Part shown: positions 47,701-51,679 of the stretch, piece by piece
How positions within the stretch are numbered: the stretch's first letter is position 1
Layout of the letters: every line of letters starts with the position of its first letter
Source of the DNA: Neodontobutis hainanensis
Taxonomy: Eukaryota > Chordata > Actinopteri > Gobiiformes > Odontobutidae
Assembly (NCBI GenBank): GCA_024349245.1
Contig: JALDNG010000001.1
Location: 7,342,501-7,406,500 of the forward strand
DNA length: 64,000 nucleotides
Direction of reading: 5' to 3'
Notes under the pieces: generated by a model
Database searches by the model: none
Told to the model about the DNA's origin: nothing
Seen by the model: the letters and a program-made list of their open reading frames with translations, nothing else
Made by a program: the position numbers and the translations under genes

Positions 47701-50700
47701 TTCTGTTATCGTGCCAGTGCACTTTTATGAGTCAACGATTAAAAAAATAACAATATAACTCTGAAAGGCTTAAGAGATACTAGTTTTTTGATACATGAGC
47801 GTATGACATCACGTTGAGCACACACTTAAAGCTGTACTACTACTCTCTTCCAACTAAAACCTGTTCAAGTCCAACTAAATCCTGCTCAAATCAAACTAAA
47901 ACCTGTATTTGTGAAATGTGGCCCTCTTTGCAAAATGCTGTTTGCCTTTAGGTAAAAAAAAAGAAAAAAAAATAGCATATTGGGTATTTTTCAAAAACAT
48001 TTCTAACAAAAAGTTCCAAAAAGCTGTGGTACCTTCTTGTAGATGAGGCTGAACAGGGCGATGCGGATCTGCATGCCCAGGTGGTGCAGTCCAAAGATGG
48101 CCGGCTGCAGCAGCATGAACCTGGCCACGAACAGCAGACACAGGCCCAGAGCCAGGTAGTACCCCTGCTCTCGCTCCGGGGCGTGGACTGGGTCGAAGGA
48201 GGCGATGATCCGACCCAAGAGCTGGGGCTGCACCGCCTTTGAGGCCTCCTGCAACGAAACCAGACGAAGGGAGGGTGAGAGGGAGAGAGATGAAATGTGC
48301 AGCTGGTTTGAAATAAAATTAATGTATTCTTAAAATTAGTTCTAGTTTAGTCCAAGGAAACTAGCCATCAATTCAAACTTAGTCTGCTTGATGCTAAAAT
48401 GTGTGCTGTGTTCCGTTTTCTTTTTTCTTTTTTTTACAGAAACACTGATGTCTCAGCTTCTTGTAGACTAAGCCCTTTTCACTCTGAACTCGGACGTAAT
48501 CAGGATTATTTCCCCCACACTCTCCTCTGAGTTTTTGTGTTGGTGGATGGACTGAGCTAACACAGATCAAGGACAATAAGGACTTGGATTTCTATAGCGC
48601 ATTTCAAGATACTCAAAATGCTTTTACAGAGTCATTCACTCCACAGTCACACACTGGTGGTGGTAAACTACTTTTGTTTGAAGCCACAGCTGCTTAGAGG
48701 CTCCACTGAAACACACATTCATTAACCAAACACTGGGGGAAAGGTGGGTAAAGTAACTGGGGAGTCAAATAGAAAAGCATAATTATACTACAAATCATTC
48801 TTCTAGCTGCAAATTAACCTGCTTCCGTTTTCTTCGAGAGATACTTTGATAATTCATATTTAAAGTAAAAAGCCAAATCAGAAATGCTTTTACATTTTTA
48901 CAATTTTTAAAAGATGAAGCTTTGTAAAATGGAGTTTTTTGTAAACTCACTCCGAGGTAGAGGAGGATCCCGAAGAAGATGAAGGGTCTCATGAAGCATC
49001 GGGCCAGAGCTCTCATGAGTTTGGGCTTGTTTTTGGCCGAGACCACCTCCCGGTCCCACTCCCTGAAGAGAAGAAAAGAGAGACGGGACATTTTAACAGT
49101 GGGACAGAACCAGACAGAACCAGACTCAGGTGAATGTCAGCCAAGTCCAAGTCTGAGTCTGGACTCAGACTATGTACCCCGAATAATAAAATCTTCTAAA
49201 CCAGGTCTGATATATATATATATATATTAAGCAATTTACCTGTGTTACAGAACATCACTGGAGGCAAGGTGGGTTAAGTATCTTGTCCAAGGACAGTATG
49301 TGGGGGAGAGTGGGATGTTAGGGGGTTTTGGGATGTTTCGAGCGGGAATCAAACTGCCCACCTTCCGATAGAAGGACAGCCGCTCTACCCACTGAGCTAC
49401 TGCCGACACATGTTATGAAACACATGTTATGAAACACATGTCTCTTTACGATGTTGTGGCTCAATGAAATCTGGGATTAAAGCAGTTATTTGTTGAAGTG
49501 ACTTGATGCAAACCCTTTCTTTGTCTGAATCTGACTGAATTCTCTCGACTGACTGCTCCTCTTTTATCCAAATGACGGATTTCTCTGAAGAAGACTGCTT
49601 TTGAGGTGACAAAGAAGAAGAGGAGGAGTGTAAAGTTCAGTTTCCCAGAATGCCTTGTGTCTGTGTGGTCAGGTCTTAGACAAACGGCCCAGACTCTCAT
49701 TCTTCAGCGAAGTCCGAGTTTTAAAGGTCAGCACTGTAGCTGGTCTAAGAGTAAAAAACAACTCCTGGCATCGGTTAAACTGACGTCAGAGAAACACAGA
49801 CTAAACCAGGACAAGACCAGGTCTAAACCAGGAGAAGACCAGGACTAAACCAGATCCAGACCAGGACTAAACCAGAACTAAACCAGGACAAGACCAGGAC
49901 AAGACCAGGACAAGACCAGGACTAAACCAGGTCTAAACCAGGTCTAAACCAGGACAAGACCAGGACTAAACCAGGTCTAAACCAGGTCTAAACCAGGACT
50001 AAACCAGGACTAAACCAGGTCTAAACCAGAACTAAACCAGGACAAGACCGGGACTAAACCAGGTCTAAACCAGGTCTAAACCAGGACTAAACCAGGACTA
50101 AACCAGGTCTAAACCAGATCTAAACCAGGACTAAATCAGGTCTAAACCAGGCCTAAACCAGGTCTCGCACAGAGCAGGTAAATGGCAGCCCAGTAGTACA
50201 GTGGGCGTAAATTAAAAAACAAAATCCACAAACGAAATAACAATTCAGAAAATAATCTAACAAAACCAAAAACACGACAATTTAGACAAACCGGAAAAGG
50301 TATGTATGGTTTGCGGACGGAATTCTTGCTGCTGATTGGACAGAACATTTGTCACTCAAGACATACAGGGCGTACAGCCTGCTGCGGCGGCAGATTGGGA
50401 TGTGTACATGAAAGTGCAAACATGTTCTGTTCTTATTGTGGACATTGTTTAGAGATGGCAGACCAATTTTTATGCCAAGATATGCACTCAGCAAATCCAA
50501 AATCAGCGCATATGAATACTCTTCCTCAAAGTAGTGCTGAATGATTTCCATTTTCTTCTTGCTTACGAATGGAAATTGTCATTATTTTCTTAGATTGAAA
50601 ATGAAGGCAGAACACATGTAAAAGAAAGTTAGATACTTCCTGTATATCTCCAGTGAAAGGTGTCTCGTCCAATCAGAAGACAAACTGTGTTATACTTTAA

Positions 50701-51679
50701 AATAAATGTGTGCAGACCTTTCAAGTCGCTCTGAGAGGTTGTCTGCATGATCGAACGACGGGGCTTTGTAAATGTCTGTGAGCTCAAGTTTCTTTCTGAA
50801 GCCCTTCCTCAGCAGCGGAGACGTCCACCTGAAGGAAAAGAAAACATCTACATCAACATGAGATAAAATGTATTCGACATATTTGACCCGTTGGTCCCTA
50901 AACCACTGCCAGATGGAGCCATTTTGAAGTTCCAGCTACAAATTCATGCCGAGGAAGGTGAGTAAAAGTGGGATGAGTTTGGAGTAAAGCCCTGTTCCTC
51001 CACGTCCACAGCTCCAGAGCCTCCTGGACCCTCTCCAGAGTCAGGACACTCTGTAGGACTGTAGGAGAAACTGAACCAAACCAGACTGAGCAGACCTGAA
51101 CCGATCAGATCTGTCCATCTGTTTCTCCTGGAAGAAGTGTCTGGGGAGGGGGAAGTCTGGGCTTTTAGACTGCTGCTTCAATGACTCAGCTCCACATAAA
51201 GTCCTGGTCAAGGACTGGTCTAGTCCTGGTTTAGACCTGGTTTAGACATGGTTTAGTCCTGGTTTAAAACAGGACTAAAGAAAGACCAAATCTAAGACCA
51301 ATGACTAAATTTTATAGACTTTACGCAACTTTTACGCATGAAATAAAAAGCTCTGCAGTACACAAAAACTTCATGATAACACGCTTAATTCACTGTTAAA
51401 ACAAACACAATCCAGGTTTTCATTTCGAAGCCAACAATTACCCTTAATTTTTTACAACTTCTTTTCAGTTTCAGTCAAATACATCGCGCGTCAAAGTCTC
51501 GCTCTAGACGTTTCCTAAACTCTCACTCTTTCCACCAACGACCCAAACTCTTCTCATCAACTCAGTATTAAAACCCACATCCTAAACTCTTCTTAAAGTT
51601 CCGTAAACAGCTTTAGAAAGTCTTACCAGAAGAAGAATTTCGACACGAAGTTGGCATCTTCCACGGGAGATTTCTGCAT
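17474..51679 (-). CDS. cftr: CFTR: cAMP-gated chloride/bicarbonate channel (ABCC7), complete coding region
   Basis: Apical-membrane ABC-family anion channel. In fish it mediates salt secretion in gill and gut, opened by PKA phosphorylation and ATP. 27 coding exons (listed separately) sum to 4533 nt, i.e. 1510 residues, with agreeing phases and GT-AG introns. Order: lasso motif (MQKSPVEDANFVSKFFFWW), membrane domain 1 (residues about 80-375), NBD1 with Walker A GSTGSGKS at 457-464 and signature LSGGQ at 547-551, R domain (about 650-835), membrane domain 2, NBD2 with Walker A GRTGSGKST at 1268-1276, degenerate signature LSNGHKQ at 1370-1376, catalytic Glu1395, and C-terminal PDZ ligand DTRL. 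F507 corresponds to human F508. Oddities: Ala572 replaces human S573, the fourth outer loop is about 12 residues longer, and introns are packed with an 11-bp repeat. Identification is firm, since the tail, R-domain sites and exon structure are CFTR-specific. Confidence 0.98.
17700..18660 (+). repeat. Degenerate 11-bp TTTAGTCC-type array, CFTR intron 26
   Basis: Almost the whole intron consists of loosely repeated TTTAGTCCTGG/TTTAGTCCAGT-like units in plus orientation, much more diverged than the arrays at 22-23 and 29.6-30.4 kb. No other feature was seen in the intron. Confidence 0.75.
18668..18773 (-). CDS. cftr: CFTR exon 26 (human 23), H-loop
   Basis: 106 nt, same as human, reading TLQVLRKTLKQSFSDCTVIL then SEHRVEPLLECQSFL. 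The H-loop His is in SEHRVE. Acceptor TGCAG, donor GTGAGG. Confidence 0.96.
19019..19191 (-). CDS. cftr: CFTR exon 25 (human 22), NBD2 signature and Walker B
   Basis: 173 nt, same as human. It contains the non-canonical signature LSNGHKQ (human LSHGHKQ) and Walker B ILLLDEPSAYLDP with catalytic Glu1395, so this is the hydrolytic site with NBD1's partner elements. Confidence 0.98.
19530..20160 (-). mobile_element. Truncated Tc1-like transposon in CFTR intron 24
   Basis: The minus strand reads GKKGDLSKFERGMVVGARRA, then GLSISQSAQLLGFSRTTISR and VYKEWCEKGKRP, the N-terminal paired HTH of a fish Tc1-type transposase, followed by frame-broken pieces such as GYNSRRPHQVPLS and RLQFARAHQNWTVKDWKNVA. 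The outer end near 20150 (CCTAATAATCCTTTAGG) matches the usual inverted-repeat start of this family. The catalytic half and the other end are missing, and the frame has stops. Confidence 0.82.
20678..20767 (-). CDS. cftr: CFTR exon 24 (human 21)
   Basis: 90 nt, same as human, reading KVFILTGTFRMNLDPYGRHS then DEELWRVADE. Confidence 0.97.
20843..20998 (-). CDS. cftr: CFTR exon 23 (human 20), NBD2 Walker A
   Basis: 156 nt, same as human. VGLLGRTGSGKSTLLSAL includes Walker A at residues 1268-1276, and the exon ends WRKAFGVVPQ. Flanked by 77- and 75-bp introns. Confidence 0.98.
21076..21306 (-). CDS. cftr: CFTR exon 22 (human 19), entry to NBD2
   Basis: 231 nt (human 249), reading MRSVDRVFKFIDLPSEELSP through AVLSDISFFVDGGHS. 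It is six residues shorter in the variable linker before WPSRGQM. Confidence 0.97.
21370..21720 (+). repeat. Degenerate 11-bp array, CFTR intron 21
   Basis: Loose TTTAGTCC-type units between exons 22 and 21 (for example GGTTTAGTCCCAGTTTAGTC at about 21552-21571). Diverged relative of the arrays in intron 20. Confidence 0.7.
21814..21914 (-). CDS. cftr: CFTR exon 21 (human 18), TM12
   Basis: 101 nt, same as human, reading DKPGDIGIIVALAMLILGTF then QWAVITSITVDGL. Acceptor CTCCAG, donor GTAGCA. Confidence 0.96.
21985..22600 (+). repeat. 11-bp array, CCTTGTTTAGT variant, CFTR intron 20
   Basis: About 50 units of the CCTTGTTTAGT variant. A larger block (about 22137-22285 and 22317-22465) is duplicated, sharing GACCTTGTTTAGTCTTTG and TAATTAGACCTTCTTTAG, so there was segmental duplication inside the array. 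Confidence 0.93.
22955..23397 (+). repeat. 11-bp array, CCTGGTTTAGT variant, CFTR intron 20
   Basis: About 40 units of CCTGGTTTAGT / CCTGGATTTGT. Between about 23170 and 23350, pairs of TTTAGT and ATTTGT units alternate in a higher-order 44-bp pattern. The array stops about 30 bp before the exon 20 donor. Confidence 0.95.
23429..23656 (-). CDS. cftr: CFTR exon 20 (human 17b)
   Basis: 228 nt, same as human, reading RSPIFSHLIISLKGLWTIRA through FFSAAAFIAVGTN. It is intracellular loop 4 and TM11. An 11-bp repeat array begins about 30 bp beyond its donor. Confidence 0.97.
23657..26087. other. CFTR intron 19, no gene seen
   Basis: 2.4 kb of AT-rich intron with a (TA)n microsatellite at about 23743-23780. 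A 114-codon minus-strand frame at 25251-25595 resembles no family I know and has no splice support; I treat it as chance. Confidence 0.5.
26088..26238 (-). CDS. cftr: CFTR exon 19 (human 17a)
   Basis: 151 nt, same as human, reading LTLIVTGAIFTVSIIRPYIF through TGQQLKLLEAE. TM9-TM10. The preceding intron is only 80 bp. Confidence 0.97.
26319..26398 (-). CDS. cftr: CFTR exon 18 (human 16)
   Basis: 80 nt, same as human, reading RIMNRFTKDMATIDDMLPLV then LFDLIQ. It is the third intracellular loop coupling helix region. Confidence 0.97.
26555..26841 (-). CDS. cftr: CFTR exon 17 (human 15), TM8 and outer loop 4
   Basis: 287 nt (human 251). It starts KIWRDAANPSSPNYMDEQHL and ends in VLNTMKS plus one base. 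The outer loop is about 12 residues longer than human and has one N-glycosylation sequon (NAS) where human has two. Confidence 0.96.
26842..27438. other. CFTR intron 16, nothing distinctive
   Basis: About 600 bp of AT-rich intron without a repeat, RNA gene or coding signal that I can recognise. Confidence 0.5.
27439..27476 (-). CDS. cftr: CFTR exon 16 (human 14b)
   Basis: 38 nt micro-exon, same length as human, reading VAGSVIGIYLIT plus two bases. Acceptor TTAACAG, donor GTAAGT. It follows a 73-bp intron. Confidence 0.95.
27550..27678 (-). CDS. cftr: CFTR exon 15 (human 14a), TM7
   Basis: 129 nt, same as human, reading QCFADENENVFETTSWSTYL through FIVLVFVVE. The donor is GTCCAG, a poor match to consensus, although phase and homology leave no alternative. 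Confidence 0.95.
27775..27955 (-). repeat. 11-bp array, reverse orientation, CFTR intron 14
   Basis: About 16 units of AACCAGGTCTA / AACCAGGACTT, the reverse complement of the 22-23 kb arrays. It fills most of the intron between exons 15 and 14. Confidence 0.92.
27980..28760 (-). CDS. cftr: CFTR exon 14 (human 13), regulatory domain
   Basis: 781 nt (human 724), residues 589-848. PKA-type sites visible: Ser659 (ERRSS), Ser669 (RRVS), Ser685 (RQS), Ser712 (KRKQS), Ser725 (RKFS), Ser754 (ERKFS), Ser769 (PRSS), Ser786 (RRQS), Ser812 (RKKLS) and Ser831 (RRLS). These parallel the human sites S660, S670, S686, S700, S712, S737, S768, S795 and S813. The exon is GC-richer than its introns. Confidence 0.98.
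28761..29319. other. CFTR intron 13 with a short CTG repeat
   Basis: A (CTG)8-type trinucleotide run lies at about 29233-29258. The rest is unremarkable. Confidence 0.7.
29320..29406 (-). CDS. cftr: CFTR exon 13 (human 12), Walker B of NBD1
   Basis: 87 nt, same as human, reading AVYKDADLYLLDAPFTHLDI then VTEKEIFE. Walker B is LYLLD. The next residue is Ala572, where human has Ser573 and canonical ATPases have Glu, so this site stays non-catalytic. Confidence 0.98.
29615..30440 (-). repeat. Large 11-bp array, reverse orientation, CFTR intron 12
   Basis: About 75 units of AACCAGGACTA / AACCAGGTCTA / AACCGGGTCTA. The left third shows a larger repeated block (GGTCTAAACTAGGTCTAAAC with GGGTCTAAACC) recurring at about 29640, 29690, 29740 and 30000. 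It is the longest array of this family in the window. Confidence 0.96.
31195..31960 (+). mobile_element. Heavily decayed LINE 3' region, CFTR intron 12
   Basis: Traces of a LINE reverse transcriptase appear near 31200-31330 (CAGGACTGTGTCCTTTCTCC, then a KFSGDT-like block in place of FADDT) and a tail near 31740-31930 (TTTTGTTCCTGCTGCTATCA, GGCTTTTAAACAGCAGCA, ending in TTGCACTTTATGAC). No open frame remains. Confidence 0.55.
32598..32692 (-). CDS. cftr: CFTR exon 12 (human 11), NBD1 signature
   Basis: 95 nt, same as human. It contains the ABC signature in TLSGGQRARVGLAR (LSGGQ at residues 547-551). Confidence 0.98.
32975..33215 (+). repeat. tRNA-like SINE-type repeat, CFTR intron 11
   Basis: Teleost dispersed repeat starting GTGGCAGAGTGGTTAACACT, CCTCACAGCAAGAAGGTCCT, then GGAGTTTGCATGTTCTCCCT and TTTCCTCCGGGTACTCCGG, with a 3' end near ACTAATCTTAATCTTAATG. 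The head is tRNA-like but not a functional tRNA. Confidence 0.78.
33220..35416. other. Rest of CFTR intron 11
   Basis: No coding or RNA gene recognised. The stretch around 34130-34270 is somewhat GC-richer but shows no family similarity. Confidence 0.45.
35417..35608 (-). CDS. cftr: CFTR exon 11 (human 10), F508-equivalent exon
   Basis: 192 nt, same as human, reading SSLLMMILGELVPSEGKVRH through YDEYRYTSVIKACQLEE. It has the Q-loop region and NILFGLTYDEY. The Phe at 35479-35477 (residue 507) corresponds to human F508. Confidence 0.98.
35863..35903. repeat. Perfect 17-bp hairpin, CFTR intron 10
   Basis: CATCAACTGGCCCCCCA (35863-35879) is exactly reverse-complementary to TGGGGGGCCAGTTGATG (35887-35903) with a 7-base loop. 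No terminator role is expected in this context. Confidence 0.9.
36195..36455. repeat. 14-bp minisatellite with 56-bp higher-order period, CFTR intron 10
   Basis: About 18 units of ACTTAACGAGCGGG with variants AGAGGG, AAGCGGG and AGTGGG. The four variants recur in fixed order, giving a 56-bp higher-order unit repeated about four times. Confidence 0.93.
36765..36900 (+). repeat. Short degenerate 11-bp array next to exon 10
   Basis: Units such as CTCCAGTCTAGCTCCAGTCT and AGCCCCGGTCTAACTCTGGT run directly into the exon 10 donor region (36903), a more GC-rich relative of the intronic 11-bp family. Confidence 0.6.
36904..37080 (-). CDS. cftr: CFTR exon 10 (human 9), NBD1 start
   Basis: 177 nt (human 183), ending in Walker A GSTGSGK (residues 457-463). 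The regulatory insertion is two residues shorter than in human. The acceptor CTCTCAG lacks the long TG/T tract known from human exon 9. Confidence 0.97.
37081..38505. other. CFTR intron 9, no feature recognised
   Basis: 1.4 kb intron. A 155-codon minus-strand frame at 37339-37806 has no recognised domain and no splice context. A T-rich run lies near 38370-38400. Confidence 0.5.
38506..38598 (-). CDS. cftr: CFTR exon 9 (human 8)
   Basis: 93 nt, same as human, reading EFLLKEEYRVLEYNLTTTEL then ELVNVSASWDE. It links the first membrane domain to NBD1. Confidence 0.96.
38944..39190 (-). CDS. cftr: CFTR exon 8 (human 7), TM5-TM6
   Basis: 247 nt, same as human. It holds the pore-lining TM6 (KGIILRRIFTTASYCMVLRM, then TLTRQLP). 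The arginines equivalent to human R334, R347 and R352 are present; human K335 is Arg. Confidence 0.98.
39238..39385 (+). repeat. 32-bp tandem array built from the 11-bp unit, CFTR intron 7
   Basis: About 4.5 near-identical copies of a 32-bp unit made of GTTCAAGTCAGAGTTAGTCC and TGGTTTAGACCT. It shows how a longer unit arose by capturing a piece of unrelated sequence. Confidence 0.93.
39979..40104 (-). CDS. cftr: CFTR exon 7 (human 6b)
   Basis: 126 nt, same as human. It reads VKRAGLISRRLALTSEIVEN then IHSVKAYGWEDIMETIIRNI. It is the second intracellular loop, which contacts NBD2 in known CFTR structures. Confidence 0.97.
40235..40450 (+). repeat. tRNA-derived SINE-like repeat, CFTR intron 6
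   Basis: Contains GGTGGGCGGTTTGATCCCCG (box-B-like), GTTCATACTGTCGTTGTGTC and TTGGGCAAGACACTTAACCC, the opposite orientation of the copies at 11820-12182 and 49255-49412. It ends in AAACGCTATATAAAAT. Confidence 0.75.
41157..41413. mobile_element. Nested foldback element, CFTR intron 6
   Basis: Outer 13-bp perfect inverted ends GGTCTCATAGTCG (41157-41169) and its complement (41401-41413) enclose two 49-bp inner arms (41206-41254 and 41275-41323) that match at 48 of 49 positions around a 20-base loop. No coding capacity. A target-site duplication could not be assigned. Confidence 0.85.
41505..41840 (+). mobile_element. LINE 3' end, CFTR intron 6
   Basis: Reads like the C-terminus and tail of a fish LINE: CCCAAACTCTGGAACAAACT (LWNKLP-type block), TCAAAGCTCAAAACATATTT, then AAGGGCTATACAAATAAACT and a terminal TTGATTGATTGACTG short tandem, the usual 3' signature of L2-type fish elements. 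Confidence 0.75.
42540..42703 (-). CDS. cftr: CFTR exon 6 (human 6a)
   Basis: 164 nt, same as human. It reads SLGLAHFVWITPLQCVLCVG through QAWLSQKMGPH, covering TM3-TM4. Acceptor TTCCAG, donor GTAACA. Confidence 0.96.
42704..45690. other. CFTR intron 5, left part
   Basis: No gene supported. A poly-G run lies at 44161-44173. The 167-codon plus-strand frame at 43215-43718 is unsplit AT-rich intron sequence with no domain. Confidence 0.5.
45699..45832. repeat. 21-bp inverted repeat pair, CFTR intron 5
   Basis: The 21-base arm at 45699-45719 (core AGTTAAAGTAAAAGCATCT) is exactly reverse-complementary to 45812-45832, about 92 bp apart. Possibly the remains of a small foldback element. Confidence 0.8.
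45880..46256 (+). repeat. Interspersed repeat R360, copy D, next to CFTR exon 5
   Basis: Forward copy sharing the ordered blocks of copy B (CACCGATATTGTCGTTATG, ATGGCGGTTACATCTGGGCT, CCAGAGTTGTCACGTAGTAG, TTTGTACCAGGCTGTAAACA, GGAGCCTGCCCTCTGGTGGA, GGTTCCATGAGAGAGGCTTG). It ends about 50 bp from the exon 5 splice donor. Confidence 0.82.
46308..46397 (-). CDS. cftr: CFTR exon 5
   Basis: 90 nt, reading TLKLSSRVLDKISTGQLVSL then MSAHLNKLDE. It is the first intracellular loop. An interspersed repeat copy ends about 50 bp from its donor site. Confidence 0.97.
46603..46945 (+). repeat. 11-bp array, CFTR intron 4
   Basis: About 31 units of CCTGGTTTAGT / CCTGGTCTAGT / CCTGCTCTGGT in plus orientation. 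Confidence 0.94.
46950..48032. other. Rest of CFTR intron 4
   Basis: No gene. A short run of the second dispersed motif (AACTAAAACCTGTTCAAGTC) lies at 47850-47912. Otherwise AT-rich. Confidence 0.5.
48033..48248 (-). CDS. cftr: CFTR exon 4
   Basis: 216 nt, same as human. It reads EASKAVQPQLLGRIIASFDP through MQIRIALFSLIYKK (TM1-TM2). The Lys equivalent to human pore residue K95 is kept in SKAV. Confidence 0.97.
48570..48765. repeat. SINE-like repeat fragment, CFTR intron 3
   Basis: ACTTGGATTTCTATAGCGCA, TTTCAAGATACTCAAAATGC, CACAGTCACACACTGGTGGT and AAAGGTGGGTAAAGTAACT follow the same order as the SINE-like copy at 11820-12080. Confidence 0.65.
48951..49062 (-). CDS. cftr: CFTR exon 3
   Basis: 112 nt (human 109), reading EWDREVVSAKNKPKLMRALA through GILLYLG. 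One extra residue relative to human. It includes the beginning of TM1. Confidence 0.97.
49255..49412 (-). repeat. tRNA-derived SINE-like repeat, CFTR intron 2
   Basis: GCAAGGTGGGTTAAGTATCT then GCGGGAATCAAACTGCCCAC and CGCTCTACCCACTGAGCTAC, the same family as 11820-12182. A (TA)n run lies just before it at about 49210-49226. Confidence 0.75.
49798..50165 (-). repeat. 11-bp array, reverse orientation, CFTR intron 2
   Basis: About 33 units of AACCAGGACTA / AACCAGGTCTA / GACCAGGACAA. A block around 49915-49995 is repeated around 50045-50110. Confidence 0.95.
50422..50544 (+). other. Short frame with zinc-ribbon-like N-terminus
   Basis: Reads MFCSYCGHCLEMADQFLCQD, then MHSANPKSAHMNTLPQSSAE, then stop. 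The CxxCGxxL start resembles the small zinc-ribbon found at the beginning of some fish repeat-encoded and other proteins, but the second Cys pair is incomplete. It lies antisense inside CFTR intron 2. Probably a relic of a mobile element; function unknown. Confidence 0.25.
50718..50828 (-). CDS. cftr: CFTR exon 2
   Basis: 111 nt, reading WTSPLLRKGFRKKLELTDIY then KAPSFDHADNLSERLE. Acceptor TTCAG, donor GTCTGC (weak). Completes the lasso and elbow region. Confidence 0.96.
50829..51626. other. CFTR intron 1
   Basis: About 800 bp. A short plus-orientation 11-bp array (GGTCTAGTCCTGGTTTAGAC) lies at about 51217-51272. No other feature. Confidence 0.6.
51627..51679 (-). CDS. cftr: CFTR exon 1
   Basis: 53 nt coding, as in human. 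Start ATG at 51679-51677, reading MQKSPVEDANFVSKFFF plus two bases; donor GTAAGA. The start agrees with the conserved MQ(K/R)SP N-terminus (lasso motif). The junction codon with exon 2 is TGG, so human Ser18 is Trp here. Confidence 0.97.

Noticed and set aside
17474..51679. Alternative identity as ABCC4 (MRP4) or another ABCC transporter
   Set aside because: The R-domain exon with its series of PKA sites, the non-canonical LSNGHKQ signature, the C-terminal DTRL and the ASZ1 neighbour all point to CFTR; ABCC4 has no R domain.
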